Below, in pieces: positions 1 through 7,300 of a stretch of DNA of 15,728 nt. Where the stretch lies: the NCBI GenBank assembly GCA_002719135.1, contig PBGU01000036.1, positions 1-15,728 on the forward strand. Direction: 5' to 3'. Source of the DNA: Gammaproteobacteria bacterium. Lineage in GTDB: Bacteria; Pseudomonadota; Gammaproteobacteria; Pseudomonadales; Azotimanducaceae. The notes under the pieces were generated by a model. The model worked only from the letters and a program-made list of their open reading frames with translations. It made no database searches and was not told the DNA's origin. A program made the translations under genes and the position numbers. The stretch's first letter is position 1; each line of letters begins with the position of its first letter.

Positions 1-1024
1 CATAGATAGTCGCCAACACGGGGATGTTGTCCACAATACGGGAGATGCGCTGTCGTTCTACTTCCTTAATCAGCGTCTCCTCACGACAAAGCATGGACTT
101 TGCTCTTTTCAACATTTGTCTCGTGGCTCGATCAGCCCGACGATACTCCTCCTCCACGAGGGGCCCCACCACCGCTTCCGCATAACGAGCCATAATCTCA
201 AAACGATCGTTTAACACTGCCCAAGTGGTGTCCATATCAATCTGGTTCTTACCCTTTACTCTTTCAACCACTGGGCCCGTATAAAGCGGTTTAGCAAGAC
301 CCAACGTCTGAAAACAACGTATCCAAAACCAACCCAAATCAAATTCCCAAGGTCGAACGGATAGCTTGGCTGAATTCGGGTAGGTGTGATGATTATTGTG
401 CAGTTCCTCGCCACCTATAAGGATCCCCCAGGGAACAATGTTCGTCGCTGCGTCCGGACACTCGAAGTTCCGATAACCCCAGACATGGCCAACGCCATTG
501 ATTACCCCGGCTGCGAAGAACGGTATCCACAACATTTGCACTCCGAAGACCACAATTCCAATGCTTCCAAAGAGAACGATATCGGCGACGGCAACAATGA
601 CAATGCCCGTGAACAAGAATCTCGAATAGACGTTTCTCTCTATCCAATCCTCCGGCGTTCCCTTGCCGTAGCGATCGATGGTGTCGGCCGTTGCTCCCGC
701 TCGATAGAACTCTGTACCGCGGAACAAAATAGCTCGCAACCCATGTATTTGTGGACTATGAGGGTCCTCTTCTGTCTCCGTGGTAACGTGGTGTTTACGG
801 TGAATCGCTGTCCACTCAACAGTCACCATCCCCGTCGTCAACCAGAGCCAGAACCGAAAGAAATGTTGCAAACCAGGATGCAACTCCAACGCTCGATGAG
901 CCGAGAACCGATGCAGATACACGGTTACTGAAACGATGGTAACGTGGGTCACAACGAGGGTGTAAAGAATTGCCACCCAAGGATTCAATCCTACAATCCC
1001 ATACCACCAATCGGGAAGACTCAT
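1..1024 (-). CDS. Acyl-lipid/acyl-CoA fatty acid desaturase, partial (3' end beyond window)
   Basis: Membrane-bound di-iron desaturase that introduces a double bond into saturated acyl chains, probably at the delta-9 position, to adjust membrane fluidity. The frame is open from the ATG at 1024 to the left edge (341 residues seen, no stop). The three histidine boxes of the family are present in order: HRFSAH at residues 38-43, HRKHH at 75-79 and HNNHH at 209-213. Hydrophobic segments lie before box I (about 10-37), after box I (about 55-68) and between boxes II and III (about 137-180). The charged tail after residue 260 fits the longer bacterial versions of about 390 residues, so roughly 50 residues are missing. 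The start is supported by AGGAG six bases upstream. Part of that site lies in a hairpin. The gene is divergent from the sulfurtransferase. Family assignment is firm; regiospecificity and acyl carrier are inferred. Confidence 0.93.
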   Translation of the reverse strand, partial: MSLPDWWYGIVGLNPWVAILYTLVVTHVTIVSVTVYLHRFSAHRALELHPGLQHFFRFWLWLTTGMVTVEWTAIHRKHHVTTETEEDPHSPQIHGLRAILFRGTEFYRAGATADTIDRYGKGTPEDWIERNVYSRFLFTGIVIVAVADIVLFGSIGIVVFGVQMLWIPFFAAGVINGVGHVWGYRNFECPDAATNIVPWGILIGGEELHNNHHTYPNSAKLSVRPWEFDLGWFWIRCFQTLGLAKPLYTGPVVERVKGKNQIDMDTTWAVLNDRFEIMARYAEAVVGPLVEEEYRRADRATRQMLKRAKSMLCREETLIKEVERQRISRIVDNIPVLATIY

Positions 1025-1032
1025 TCAGGACT

Positions 1033-1054
1033 CCTGCGGAAACGATCCGGCAGG
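1033..1054 (-). promoter_or_regulatory. Hairpin overlapping the desaturase ribosome binding site
   Basis: Read on the minus strand, CCTGCCGGA, a five-base loop (TCGTT) and TCCGCAGG form an 8-bp stem with one bulged C. The 3' arm contains the first three bases of the AGGAG ribosome binding site at 1031-1035, six bases before the desaturase ATG. If the transcript starts upstream of 1054, this fold would limit ribosome access. The complementarity is seen directly; a regulatory role is inferred. Confidence 0.4.
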
Positions 1055-1060
1055 TGCATT

Positions 1061-1090
1061 TTGACAACTTGAACCGCCAATTACTACTGA
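1061..1090 (+). promoter_or_regulatory. Possible promoter for the sulfurtransferase-mnmC pair
   Basis: A perfect -35 hexamer TTGACA lies at 1061-1066. The possible -10 boxes are poor: TACTAC at 1082 with a 15-base spacer or TACTGA at 1085 with an 18-base spacer. It lies in the 152-base divergent region, about 90-115 bases before the ATG at 1177. Only the -35 is convincing. Confidence 0.3.
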
Positions 1091-1176
1091 GTGCAGAATG
1101 AGTCACTATCCGGTAACCCTAACAATGTCGCGGTTAGGAACAACGAACAGTCCGCTTTTCTTGCCAGGTATTGTCC

Positions 1177-1989
1177 ATGCGTAAAGGCGAACTACTCATC
1201 GAAGTGAACGAACTAACGCGAATAATCGGAATCGAAAACTGTGTGCCCATCGACTGTCGCGCCAAGCTTGATGATCCTTACTGGGGCCAAAAGGAATATT
1301 CTCGCGGTCACTTACCTGGCGCCATTTTCGCGGATCTAAACACCGATCTCTCTGCTCCGCCCGGCACGCGCGGTCGGCATCCACTACCTACACGCCAATC
1401 ATTCGTGGACCTTTTAAGTTGCTGGGGTATCACCCACGACACGTTGCTCGTTCCTTACGACTCAAACGACAACGTCTACGCCTGTCGATTCTGGTGGATG
1501 GCTCGTTGGGTGGGGATTAAGCGAATCAAAGTATTAAATGGCGGTTTGGGTAGTTGGCTTAGCTTTGGCAAGAGTTTGTCTACAGACGTTCCGAAGCAAA
1601 AGAGATCCCAATTCGTAGCCAAATCTTCGCTCACCCGTACCGTTTCAGCGGAGGACATACAAAATCAAAGCTACACACTGATCGATGCGCGGGCAGCCGA
1701 GAGATTTCGCGGTGAAGTCGAGCCTATCGACACCAAAGCCGGACACATTCCCTACGCTCTATGTCGACCCTACGAGGCCAATTTATCAACCGACGGGAAG
1801 TTCGACACGCAGAGCTCCCAATTCAACGCGCTTAGCGACGATCTGGATGTCGTTTGTTATTGCGGTTCGGGGGTTTCGGCAACCCAAAACATCATGGCTA
1901 TCCTACTCGCTGGTTTGCCAGAGCCAGCCTTGTATCCCGGATCATGGAGCGAATGGATTCAAAATCCCGCGCGACCGATATCACCGTAA
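1177..1989 (+). CDS. sseA: 3-mercaptopyruvate sulfurtransferase-like tandem rhodanese
   Basis: Tandem-rhodanese sulfurtransferase that takes sulfur from a small donor, probably 3-mercaptopyruvate, onto a catalytic cysteine as a persulfide and passes it on; expected in the cytoplasm. The N-terminal domain carries DCRAKLDDP and RGHLPGAIF early on and a WWMARW segment typical of the family. The C-terminal domain has IDARAAERF and the active loop CGSGVSA with the catalytic Cys229. CGSGV loops are typical of mercaptopyruvate enzymes, whereas CRKGV marks thiosulfate rhodaneses. The closing GSWSEW motif is also present. The protein has 270 residues, within the family range. The ATG at 1177 is preferred over the in-frame TTG at 1171 because the AGG at 1166-1168 is eight bases from the ATG but only two from the TTG. 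The 3' end overlaps mnmC by 37 bases, so the two are probably cotranscribed. Substrate is inferred from the loop. Confidence 0.88.
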   Translation: MRKGELLIEVNELTRIIGIENCVPIDCRAKLDDPYWGQKEYSRGHLPGAIFADLNTDLSAPPGTRGRHPLPTRQSFVDLLSCWGITHDTLLVPYDSNDNVYACRFWWMARWVGIKRIKVLNGGLGSWLSFGKSLSTDVPKQKRSQFVAKSSLTRTVSAEDIQNQSYTLIDARAAERFRGEVEPIDTKAGHIPYALCRPYEANLSTDGKFDTQSSQFNALSDDLDVVCYCGSGVSATQNIMAILLAGLPEPALYPGSWSEWIQNPARPISP

Positions 1990-3767
1990 TCGAACCAGCC
2001 TTAATTGAAATTCGCGATGGGCGAGTATTTTCGCCGCGCTATGAGGACATCTACTTCTCGACAGGTGGCTCCGTCGACAGCTGCCGCGTTTTCTTGGAAC
2101 CAGCAAAACTAGTCGAACGGATGGGTCGGGACCCTATTTTTACGGTGGTTGAACTCGGTTTCGGAACGGGCTTGAACTTCGTGGTCACTGCAACGGAGTT
2201 CCTTAGACGATGCTGCAAGCCGACCCGACTTCGGTTCGTAAGCTTTGAAAAACACCCATTGACACTACGTGATCTTAAAAAGGTCGGACAAACCTGGAGA
2301 AAATCCTTACCGTTCGTCGACCAACTATGGAACCAATATCCTCCCGCTGTTACCGGTTGGCACCGTCGATTCTTCAAGGGCGGGGATATCGAACTCTCGC
2401 TATACGTGGGAGAGGTGGCTACTGGTCTTAGAGACTTTTTCGAGCGAGACCAACGAGGTGTAGACGCTTGGTTCTTGGATGGGTTCTCCCCGGACCGCAA
2501 TCCGGACATGTGGCAAGAATCGCTGCTCTCGAGATTGCACACCCGCACAAATGCAGGCGGGACCGTTACTACTTTCTCTTCCGCAGGAAGCATCCGACGA
2601 GTCTTACAAAGGAGTGGTTTCCGTGTAGAGCGCATAAGCAGTTTGCCCGATAAACGCCATACTCTATGCGGCTGGTTAACAACACCCCGGTTCAAACCGC
2701 GCTTTCCTCCATCTGAGGCCGTGGTCGCGGGCGCCGGGCTCGCCGGATGCGCGGCAGCAAACGCGCTCGCGAAAAAAGGAATCAATGTCACCATGCTTGA
2801 TCCTACTGGCAAGGTCGCCCAATCGACGTCGAGCGTTCCATCTGCCATCACTCACGTGCGTCTGTCCGACCCTCGATCTCCAGACGCGAACCGCCGCGTA
2901 CAGGGATACACTTTCTCAGTACCTTTGATTGCCTCGATCCTAAGCTCCGAGTCCAACGGCTTACTTCAGCTTCAGGGCCCAAACACGACACACGCCCAAC
3001 TGCTCTCGATGACAGAAACGCTTGGCGATTGGGTCCGATTTGTCCGGGCAGACGAGGCATCAGATATAGCAGGCACCATCTTGCCCGGGCCCGCGGTTTA
3101 TTTCTTTAAATCAACCGTCGTTAGTGTTCCGGACCTTTGTAGAAAACTAATTAGCCACCCACGGATCGAACTGATCAAGGGCGTACTAAGCCAAGATTTA
3201 TCTCTACCGACCGTAATTGCAACGGGGACAACAATTCCCCAGCGGTTACGACTACCTCCACTCGAGATCATGGCGGTGCCTGGACAAATCGATCTCTTTA
3301 GATCGCTATCTGGGTCCGATCCGTTAAGAACGACCGTTGTCGACGATGGATACGTGATCCCATCAACTCCTTCAATATTGACGTCAGGGTCTACCTACGA
3401 ACACGGTATATGGGACCCAAGCGCCGCTACTCATATCAATCGCACACGATTAAGGAAGCTGTTCGGACACGCGCTATTTCGGTGGGTGCAACGTTACCGG
3501 GGATGGCGTTGCGTTACTTCTGACCGAGCCCCGATCATTGGTCAGGCAGCGGAGACATTGTGGCTCAGCCTCGGTTATGGGAGCTCCGCCACCACAAGTT
3601 CATTGCTGGCGGCCGAAACTATCGCCAGTAGTCTCGTTGGAGAACTCCCTCCCATAGATAAGCAGGCGCTAGAAGTAATGGAACCAGGGCGATTTGTGGA
3701 CCGTCAAAAGAAGCGCTCAAATCCCTTCACTAGACAAGCTCATTTGGCATCGCGCGCACACCAATGA
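1953..3767 (+). CDS. mnmC: Bifunctional tRNA mnm5(s2)U34 synthesis protein MnmC
   Basis: Carries out the last two steps of 5-methylaminomethyl(-2-thio)uridine synthesis at the wobble position of certain tRNAs: FAD-dependent removal of the carboxymethyl group, then SAM-dependent methylation. The N-terminal methyltransferase part shows the SAM loop ELGFGTGLN (67-75) and FLDGFSPDRNPDMW (174-187). The FAD-dependent oxidase starts near residue 257 with VAGAGLAGC and ends with RCVTSDRAPIIG and GYGSSATTSS, both matching the family. At 604 residues it is shorter than the E. coli protein (668), mostly in the oxidase half, whose middle is divergent. The ATG at 1953 was chosen because the conserved IEPA segment follows soon after it; ATG 1944 is possible. 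The start lies inside the sulfurtransferase gene and the last 38 bases overlap the end of serA on the other strand. Confidence 0.92.
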   Translation: MDSKSRATDITVIEPALIEIRDGRVFSPRYEDIYFSTGGSVDSCRVFLEPAKLVERMGRDPIFTVVELGFGTGLNFVVTATEFLRRCCKPTRLRFVSFEKHPLTLRDLKKVGQTWRKSLPFVDQLWNQYPPAVTGWHRRFFKGGDIELSLYVGEVATGLRDFFERDQRGVDAWFLDGFSPDRNPDMWQESLLSRLHTRTNAGGTVTTFSSAGSIRRVLQRSGFRVERISSLPDKRHTLCGWLTTPRFKPRFPPSEAVVAGAGLAGCAAANALAKKGINVTMLDPTGKVAQSTSSVPSAITHVRLSDPRSPDANRRVQGYTFSVPLIASILSSESNGLLQLQGPNTTHAQLLSMTETLGDWVRFVRADEASDIAGTILPGPAVYFFKSTVVSVPDLCRKLISHPRIELIKGVLSQDLSLPTVIATGTTIPQRLRLPPLEIMAVPGQIDLFRSLSGSDPLRTTVVDDGYVIPSTPSILTSGSTYEHGIWDPSAATHINRTRLRKLFGHALFRWVQRYRGWRCVTSDRAPIIGQAAETLWLSLGYGSSATTSSLLAAETIASSLVGELPPIDKQALEVMEPGRFVDRQKKRSNPFTRQAHLASRAHQ

Positions 3768-4914
3768 CCGTCTCAATGGCTAAAAGGTCGGAAAGCATTG
3801 GCTCGCTTGGTGGATCCGCGATGTCGATCAAGTTGTAGGCAATCTCGCCGCGACTTTTATTGATCAAATCAATGACATTAATCTGACGATCAGCGAGCAC
3901 GGATAACAACTCGCCAAGTGAACCGGCGACATTCTTATTCGAGATTCCGATTCGGTGTCCTTCACTGGGTTCCATAGAAATTGTGGGAAAATTGACCGAG
4001 TTCTCGATATTTCCATATCGTAAAAACGTATCGAGTTGACGCGCTGCCATCACCGCACAATTTTCTTCGGCTTCGGTTGTCGACGCGCCTAGGTGCGGCA
4101 TTGCGTGCGCCCGTTCGTGTCCACTTAGAAGCGAACTTGGAAAATCAGTAAAGTAGTACGACAGAATTCCAGTATCGAGCGCATTGACAACGGCCGGAAC
4201 GTCGACAATTTCTTCGCGAGCAAAGTTCAATAACGCGGTACCCGGCCGAAAGCTCGCCAACGTCTCGGCATTGATCATTGAGCTTGTCTCTGGATTTGCC
4301 GGCACATGCAAAGAAACTAGCTCCGAGCGAGAAAAAAGACTCGATAAATTCTCCATGCGTACCACCGCGCTTGGAAGACGCCAAGCCGCATCGATGGATA
4401 GAGCTGGGTCGTAACCGACAACATCCATACCAAGGTCCAGCGCAGCCTTAGCCACTAGAGAACCAACGGACCCAAGACCTACCACTCCTAACGTCCGACC
4501 AGTCAGTTCCCTACCTCTGAACCGTCTTTTTTCCAATTCCACTTTGGCGCCGACGTCAATTTCTTCTTTGACATCTTGGAGCGTTCGAACGAATCGCATA
4601 CCTCCAACGATGTCCCGAACAGAAAGTAACAAAGCAGCAAGAACTATCTCTTTAACCGAATTGGCATTAGCCCCGGGCGTGTTGAAGACAACGATGCCGC
4701 GTTCGGTACAAACATCAACGGGGATGTTGTTTACTCCGGCGCCGGCTCTAGCGACTGCGGCGACGTACGTGTCCAATTCGTCAATTGTCAAATTGTGACT
4801 TCGCAATAAGATCGCATGAGGGCTCTTTAAATCCTCATCCACCTGAAACTTGTCCGCGGCGAACGCGGCTATGCCTCGCTCAGCGATATTATCGAAGGTG
4901 CGTATTCGATACAT
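3730..4914 (-). CDS. serA: D-3-phosphoglycerate dehydrogenase with C-terminal ACT domain
   Basis: Oxidises 3-phosphoglycerate to 3-phosphohydroxypyruvate with NAD, the first step of serine synthesis. The 394 residues comprise the substrate-binding region with GAGVNNIPVD (58-67) and NTPGANANSVKE, the NAD-binding fold with GLGSVG (146-151), the substrate/catalytic Arg233 (NFARE), His274 (PHLGAST), and an ACT domain from about 320 that normally binds serine for feedback control. This variant differs from the E. coli SerA sequence type (GCFCIG motif) and resembles the group found widely in Firmicutes and Bacteroidetes. Oddly, the stretch after TDFP (256-259) reads SSLLSG, where relatives have acidic residues that supply the catalytic glutamate. 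The ATG at 4914 has a purine-rich GAGG 14 bases upstream, a long spacing. murG ends 68 bases upstream on the same strand, so cotranscription is plausible. A related 2-hydroxyacid dehydrogenase role is the alternative. Confidence 0.85.
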   Translation of the reverse strand: MYRIRTFDNIAERGIAAFAADKFQVDEDLKSPHAILLRSHNLTIDELDTYVAAVARAGAGVNNIPVDVCTERGIVVFNTPGANANSVKEIVLAALLLSVRDIVGGMRFVRTLQDVKEEIDVGAKVELEKRRFRGRELTGRTLGVVGLGSVGSLVAKAALDLGMDVVGYDPALSIDAAWRLPSAVVRMENLSSLFSRSELVSLHVPANPETSSMINAETLASFRPGTALLNFAREEIVDVPAVVNALDTGILSYYFTDFPSSLLSGHERAHAMPHLGASTTEAEENCAVMAARQLDTFLRYGNIENSVNFPTISMEPSEGHRIGISNKNVAGSLGELLSVLADRQINVIDLINKSRGEIAYNLIDIADPPSEPMLSDLLAIETVIGVRAMPNELV

Positions 4915-4982
4915 CGGAAGTTGGGTTTCCTCTCTACCGTGTGGCGCAAACGCGCGATTTGATCACCGTTCCCAACCGAATA

Positions 4983-6050
4983 TCAATCGACATTAGCTAT
5001 TGCCCTTTCGATTTCGGAAATAATCAACGCCAGCGAATCCTTCGATCTGAATTTCGAGAGACGTTTATGCCAAGAACTACGATCGGAGAAGACCTCGCGA
5101 ATAGTCCGTGTCAGCATTTCGACATTGAGTTCATCTTCCTGGAGGACAGCACTGTAGCCTAAGGAGCGGGCAACCTCCGCGTTTTCGATTTGGTCTCCGC
5201 GACTGGCCGTCGCCGGGAGCGGCACAAGAATATTCGGTTTACTGAGGCTTACTAGTTCAACTACGCTATTAGCTCCTGCTCGAGAAACAACTACATCTGC
5301 GCACGCCAGGACGTCACCCCAACCATCATCAACGTATTCGAATTGGCGATAGCGGCTGTCGTTTACGCGCGTTGCGTCGACGTTTCCACGTCCACATACA
5401 TGTACGACATTAAATTCAACCGTTAGCTGATCCAGCGCTTCACGGATCAACCGATTCAACCGCAACGCGCCAAGACTGCCACCAACCACCAGAATTATGG
5501 GTTGTTTCTCTCGGAAACTTAGGCGCTCACGACCACTTTCGGCGTTTCCCTGTAACAGCGCTTGACGGATTGGTGTACCGGTAACAACTAGCCGGCGAAC
5601 AGATGCCTGAGTTGAATCAAAATTAACACACAAAGAATTGACGAACCAAAAACAAAGACGATTGGCTAATCCCGGTGATACATCGGATTCGTGTGCGACC
5701 ACAGGAATCCTAAAAAGCCATGCCGCAACAACAATTGGAAATGCAACGTACCCTCCCTTCGAAAAAACGACATCCGGATCTTCTTTGCGCAAGATACGAA
5801 TAGCTTGAACAACACCAACCGGAACGCGAAAACAATCAAACAGGTTGTCTATCGACCAATAGCGGCGAAGCTTTCCGGTCGTAATCGAGTGAAACGCAAC
5901 ACCAAGGGGTTCTACCAATCGCTCCTCTAAGCCACTCCTCGATCCGATGTACACGACTTGCCAACTCCGAGCAATCAAGTACTCCATGACAGGGAGCGCA
6001 GGAACAACGTGTCCCGCACTCCCGCCGCCCGTGCATACCACCTTGCTCAA
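4983..6050 (-). CDS. murG: MurG-family UDP-GlcNAc:lipid I GlcNAc transferase, clostridial-like type
   Basis: GT28 glycosyltransferase expected to add GlcNAc from UDP-GlcNAc to lipid I at the cytoplasmic face of the inner membrane, giving lipid II for peptidoglycan. Motifs in 355 residues: GGGSAGH (8-14, the glycine-rich loop), HESD (120-123, where E. coli has HEQN), VTGTPIR (157-162), GGSLGA (190-195), SRAGANSVVEL (256-266) with the nucleotide-sugar contact Glu265, and ASRGDQIENA (282-291). GKLRRY near residue 59 and QFEYV near 236 match clostridial MurG as I remember it rather than the usual gammaproteobacterial enzyme. The start is a TTG at 6050 whose TTGA overlaps the hda stop, with GAGG about ten bases upstream; this implies translational coupling. 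It sits outside any mur/fts cluster in view, so it may be a second or replacement MurG, or act on a related acceptor. Confidence 0.85.
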   Translation of the reverse strand: MSKVVCTGGGSAGHVVPALPVMEYLIARSWQVVYIGSRSGLEERLVEPLGVAFHSITTGKLRRYWSIDNLFDCFRVPVGVVQAIRILRKEDPDVVFSKGGYVAFPIVVAAWLFRIPVVAHESDVSPGLANRLCFWFVNSLCVNFDSTQASVRRLVVTGTPIRQALLQGNAESGRERLSFREKQPIILVVGGSLGALRLNRLIREALDQLTVEFNVVHVCGRGNVDATRVNDSRYRQFEYVDDGWGDVLACADVVVSRAGANSVVELVSLSKPNILVPLPATASRGDQIENAEVARSLGYSAVLQEDELNVEMLTRTIREVFSDRSSWHKRLSKFRSKDSLALIISEIERAIANVD

Positions 6051-6706
6051 AGTTTCAAAACCTCACGAACAAATGGAATGGTCAACTTTCGGGATTGAGC
6101 TAAAGATTCAAAATCCAACTTTTCGATAACGTCTACGAGATGTGCTTGAGAACGCCCTACCCGCGCAAATAGATATTCAAGAACATCGTCCGGCAACTTA
6201 AGTCCTCGTTCATTAACTTCATCGACCAGCCACTGCCTTTTTTCACTGTCCGGTAAAGCCTTGAGCTCCATGCAATGAAACGACCGTACCCTCGACCCCA
6301 AATCATCGATTGAGAAACTCAGCTGGTGCGGTGTACCCGAACCGGTCATTAAAAACCCAAGGCCAGCCGCAAACCGAGTTTCTGTTAGTGCTAAGAGCTG
6401 TTCCTCAACATCGCGACGTCCCAACCAACAGTCGATATCGTCGATAACCAGGTGTCGGTACGCACCATATTTGTCTAAATCAACATCATAAGGCGATATA
6501 GTTTTCCCAGGAAGAAATGCGGAGTGCTCGTTCTGCCCACAGATCGCCTGGGCTAAATGCGTCTTCCCGACACGCGCTTCTCCATAAATCCAAACACGTT
6601 CATTTGAAGCGGCGGTTTCGATCAATTCTCGATTGAGCCCCACACGAAATCGATCCAAAGTAAATTCTTCGCGAAGAGGAAATTTCAGAGGAAGCTGGTC
6701 CGACAC
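6047..6706 (-). CDS. hda: DnaA regulatory inactivator Hda
   Basis: AAA+ protein that works with the DNA-loaded beta clamp to stimulate ATP hydrolysis by DnaA after initiation, preventing over-replication. The N-terminus carries the clamp-binding peptide QLPLKF (4-9). Walker A is GEARVGKT (42-49), Walker B is LVIDDID (86-92), TGSGTP (121-126) marks sensor I, Arg139 in LGSRVRSF is the likely arginine finger, and GRSQAHL (184-190) the sensor II region. Length 219 residues, close to the family's 230, without the DNA-binding domain of DnaA. The start is GTG at 6706 with AGGAG about seven bases upstream. The upstream CDP-alcohol transferase gene ends 18 bases before it, and the stop overlaps the murG TTG start. 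Confidence 0.92.
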   Translation of the reverse strand: MSDQLPLKFPLREEFTLDRFRVGLNRELIETAASNERVWIYGEARVGKTHLAQAICGQNEHSAFLPGKTISPYDVDLDKYGAYRHLVIDDIDCWLGRRDVEEQLLALTETRFAAGLGFLMTGSGTPHQLSFSIDDLGSRVRSFHCMELKALPDSEKRQWLVDEVNERGLKLPDDVLEYLFARVGRSQAHLVDVIEKLDFESLAQSRKLTIPFVREVLKL

Positions 6707-6724
6707 TCCACGCTCCTTCCTGTC

Positions 6725-7300
6725 TTAACTGCCATCGGGGCTTCGCCATTCGCGGATCGCGCGATGACTCCAAGTACTAACGTAGTCAAACCCCGAAACT
6801 AGAGAAAAGCCGGCCACCAACCACATGCCCGCTGGCTCAACCAATAGTCCCGCAAGGTTGGCCAGATACTCCATGTCCGAAAGATCGATCAACGTTAGGA
6901 CCAAGAAAATGACCTGAAGTCCCGTATTGATTTTGCTTACAAGCGTCGGGTCAATTTCTAAAGCGCCAAACAGTTGCCGGAACGTCATTGCGCCGCACAC
7001 GATCACCAGGTCACGTCCGATCACTATCACGGCAACCCAGAATGGGATATGCCCCTGAATTGCGAGCAAAACAAACACCACCCCCACTAGCAATTTATCC
7101 GCTAACGGATCGGCCAGCTCGCCAAACTTACTGGTCCACCGGTACCCCCGAGCCAGCGCACCATCCAGTCCATCCGATAAGCCTGCTATCAACATAAGGA
7201 TCAAGGCTTCAGCATAGTTCCCGTTCCATATAAACCATGCAGTCGGGAAAATAAGTGCGAACCGTATCAACGTGATGACATTTGGTAAGTGATGGATCAC
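6725..7300 (-). CDS. CDP-alcohol phosphatidyltransferase family membrane protein
   Basis: Integral membrane enzyme of the CDP-alcohol phosphatidyltransferase family, which joins a CDP-linked lipid to an alcohol such as glycerol-3-phosphate. The diagnostic metal-binding motif is complete: D43-x2-D46-G47-x2-A50-R51-x8-G60-x3-D64-x3-D68. About six hydrophobic segments span the 191 residues, and LPNVITLIRF at the N-terminus resembles PgsA. Whether it is the main phosphatidylglycerophosphate synthase or a paralogue cannot be decided here; in other gammaproteobacteria a gene of this family beside hda is common, and a separate PgsA is usually present. The start is GTG at 7300 with GAGGTG a few bases upstream; its GTGA overlaps the DUF2066 stop, implying coupling. 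Confidence 0.85.
   Translation of the reverse strand: MIHHLPNVITLIRFALIFPTAWFIWNGNYAEALILMLIAGLSDGLDGALARGYRWTSKFGELADPLADKLLVGVVFVLLAIQGHIPFWVAVIVIGRDLVIVCGAMTFRQLFGALEIDPTLVSKINTGLQVIFLVLTLIDLSDMEYLANLAGLLVEPAGMWLVAGFSLVSGFDYVSTWSHRAIREWRSPDGS

Noticed and set aside
386..931. Plus-strand open frame of 181 codons at the left end
   Set aside because: It lies wholly antisense to the desaturase, whose histidine boxes and ribosome binding site are clear, and its protein has no recognisable motif.
1171..1176. TTG at 1171 as the sulfurtransferase start
   Set aside because: It leaves only two bases after the AGG ribosome binding site, while the ATG at 1177 has normal spacing.
2051..2851. Minus-strand open frame of 266 codons within mnmC
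   Set aside because: Antisense to the well-supported methyltransferase part of MnmC; low-complexity Ser/Arg/Pro-rich product typical of a shadow frame.
20..4732. Shared string GGGGATGTTGT near position 20 and near position 4721
   Set aside because: Both encode Asn-Ile-Pro in unrelated minus-strand genes (desaturase and serA); chance match rather than a repeat.
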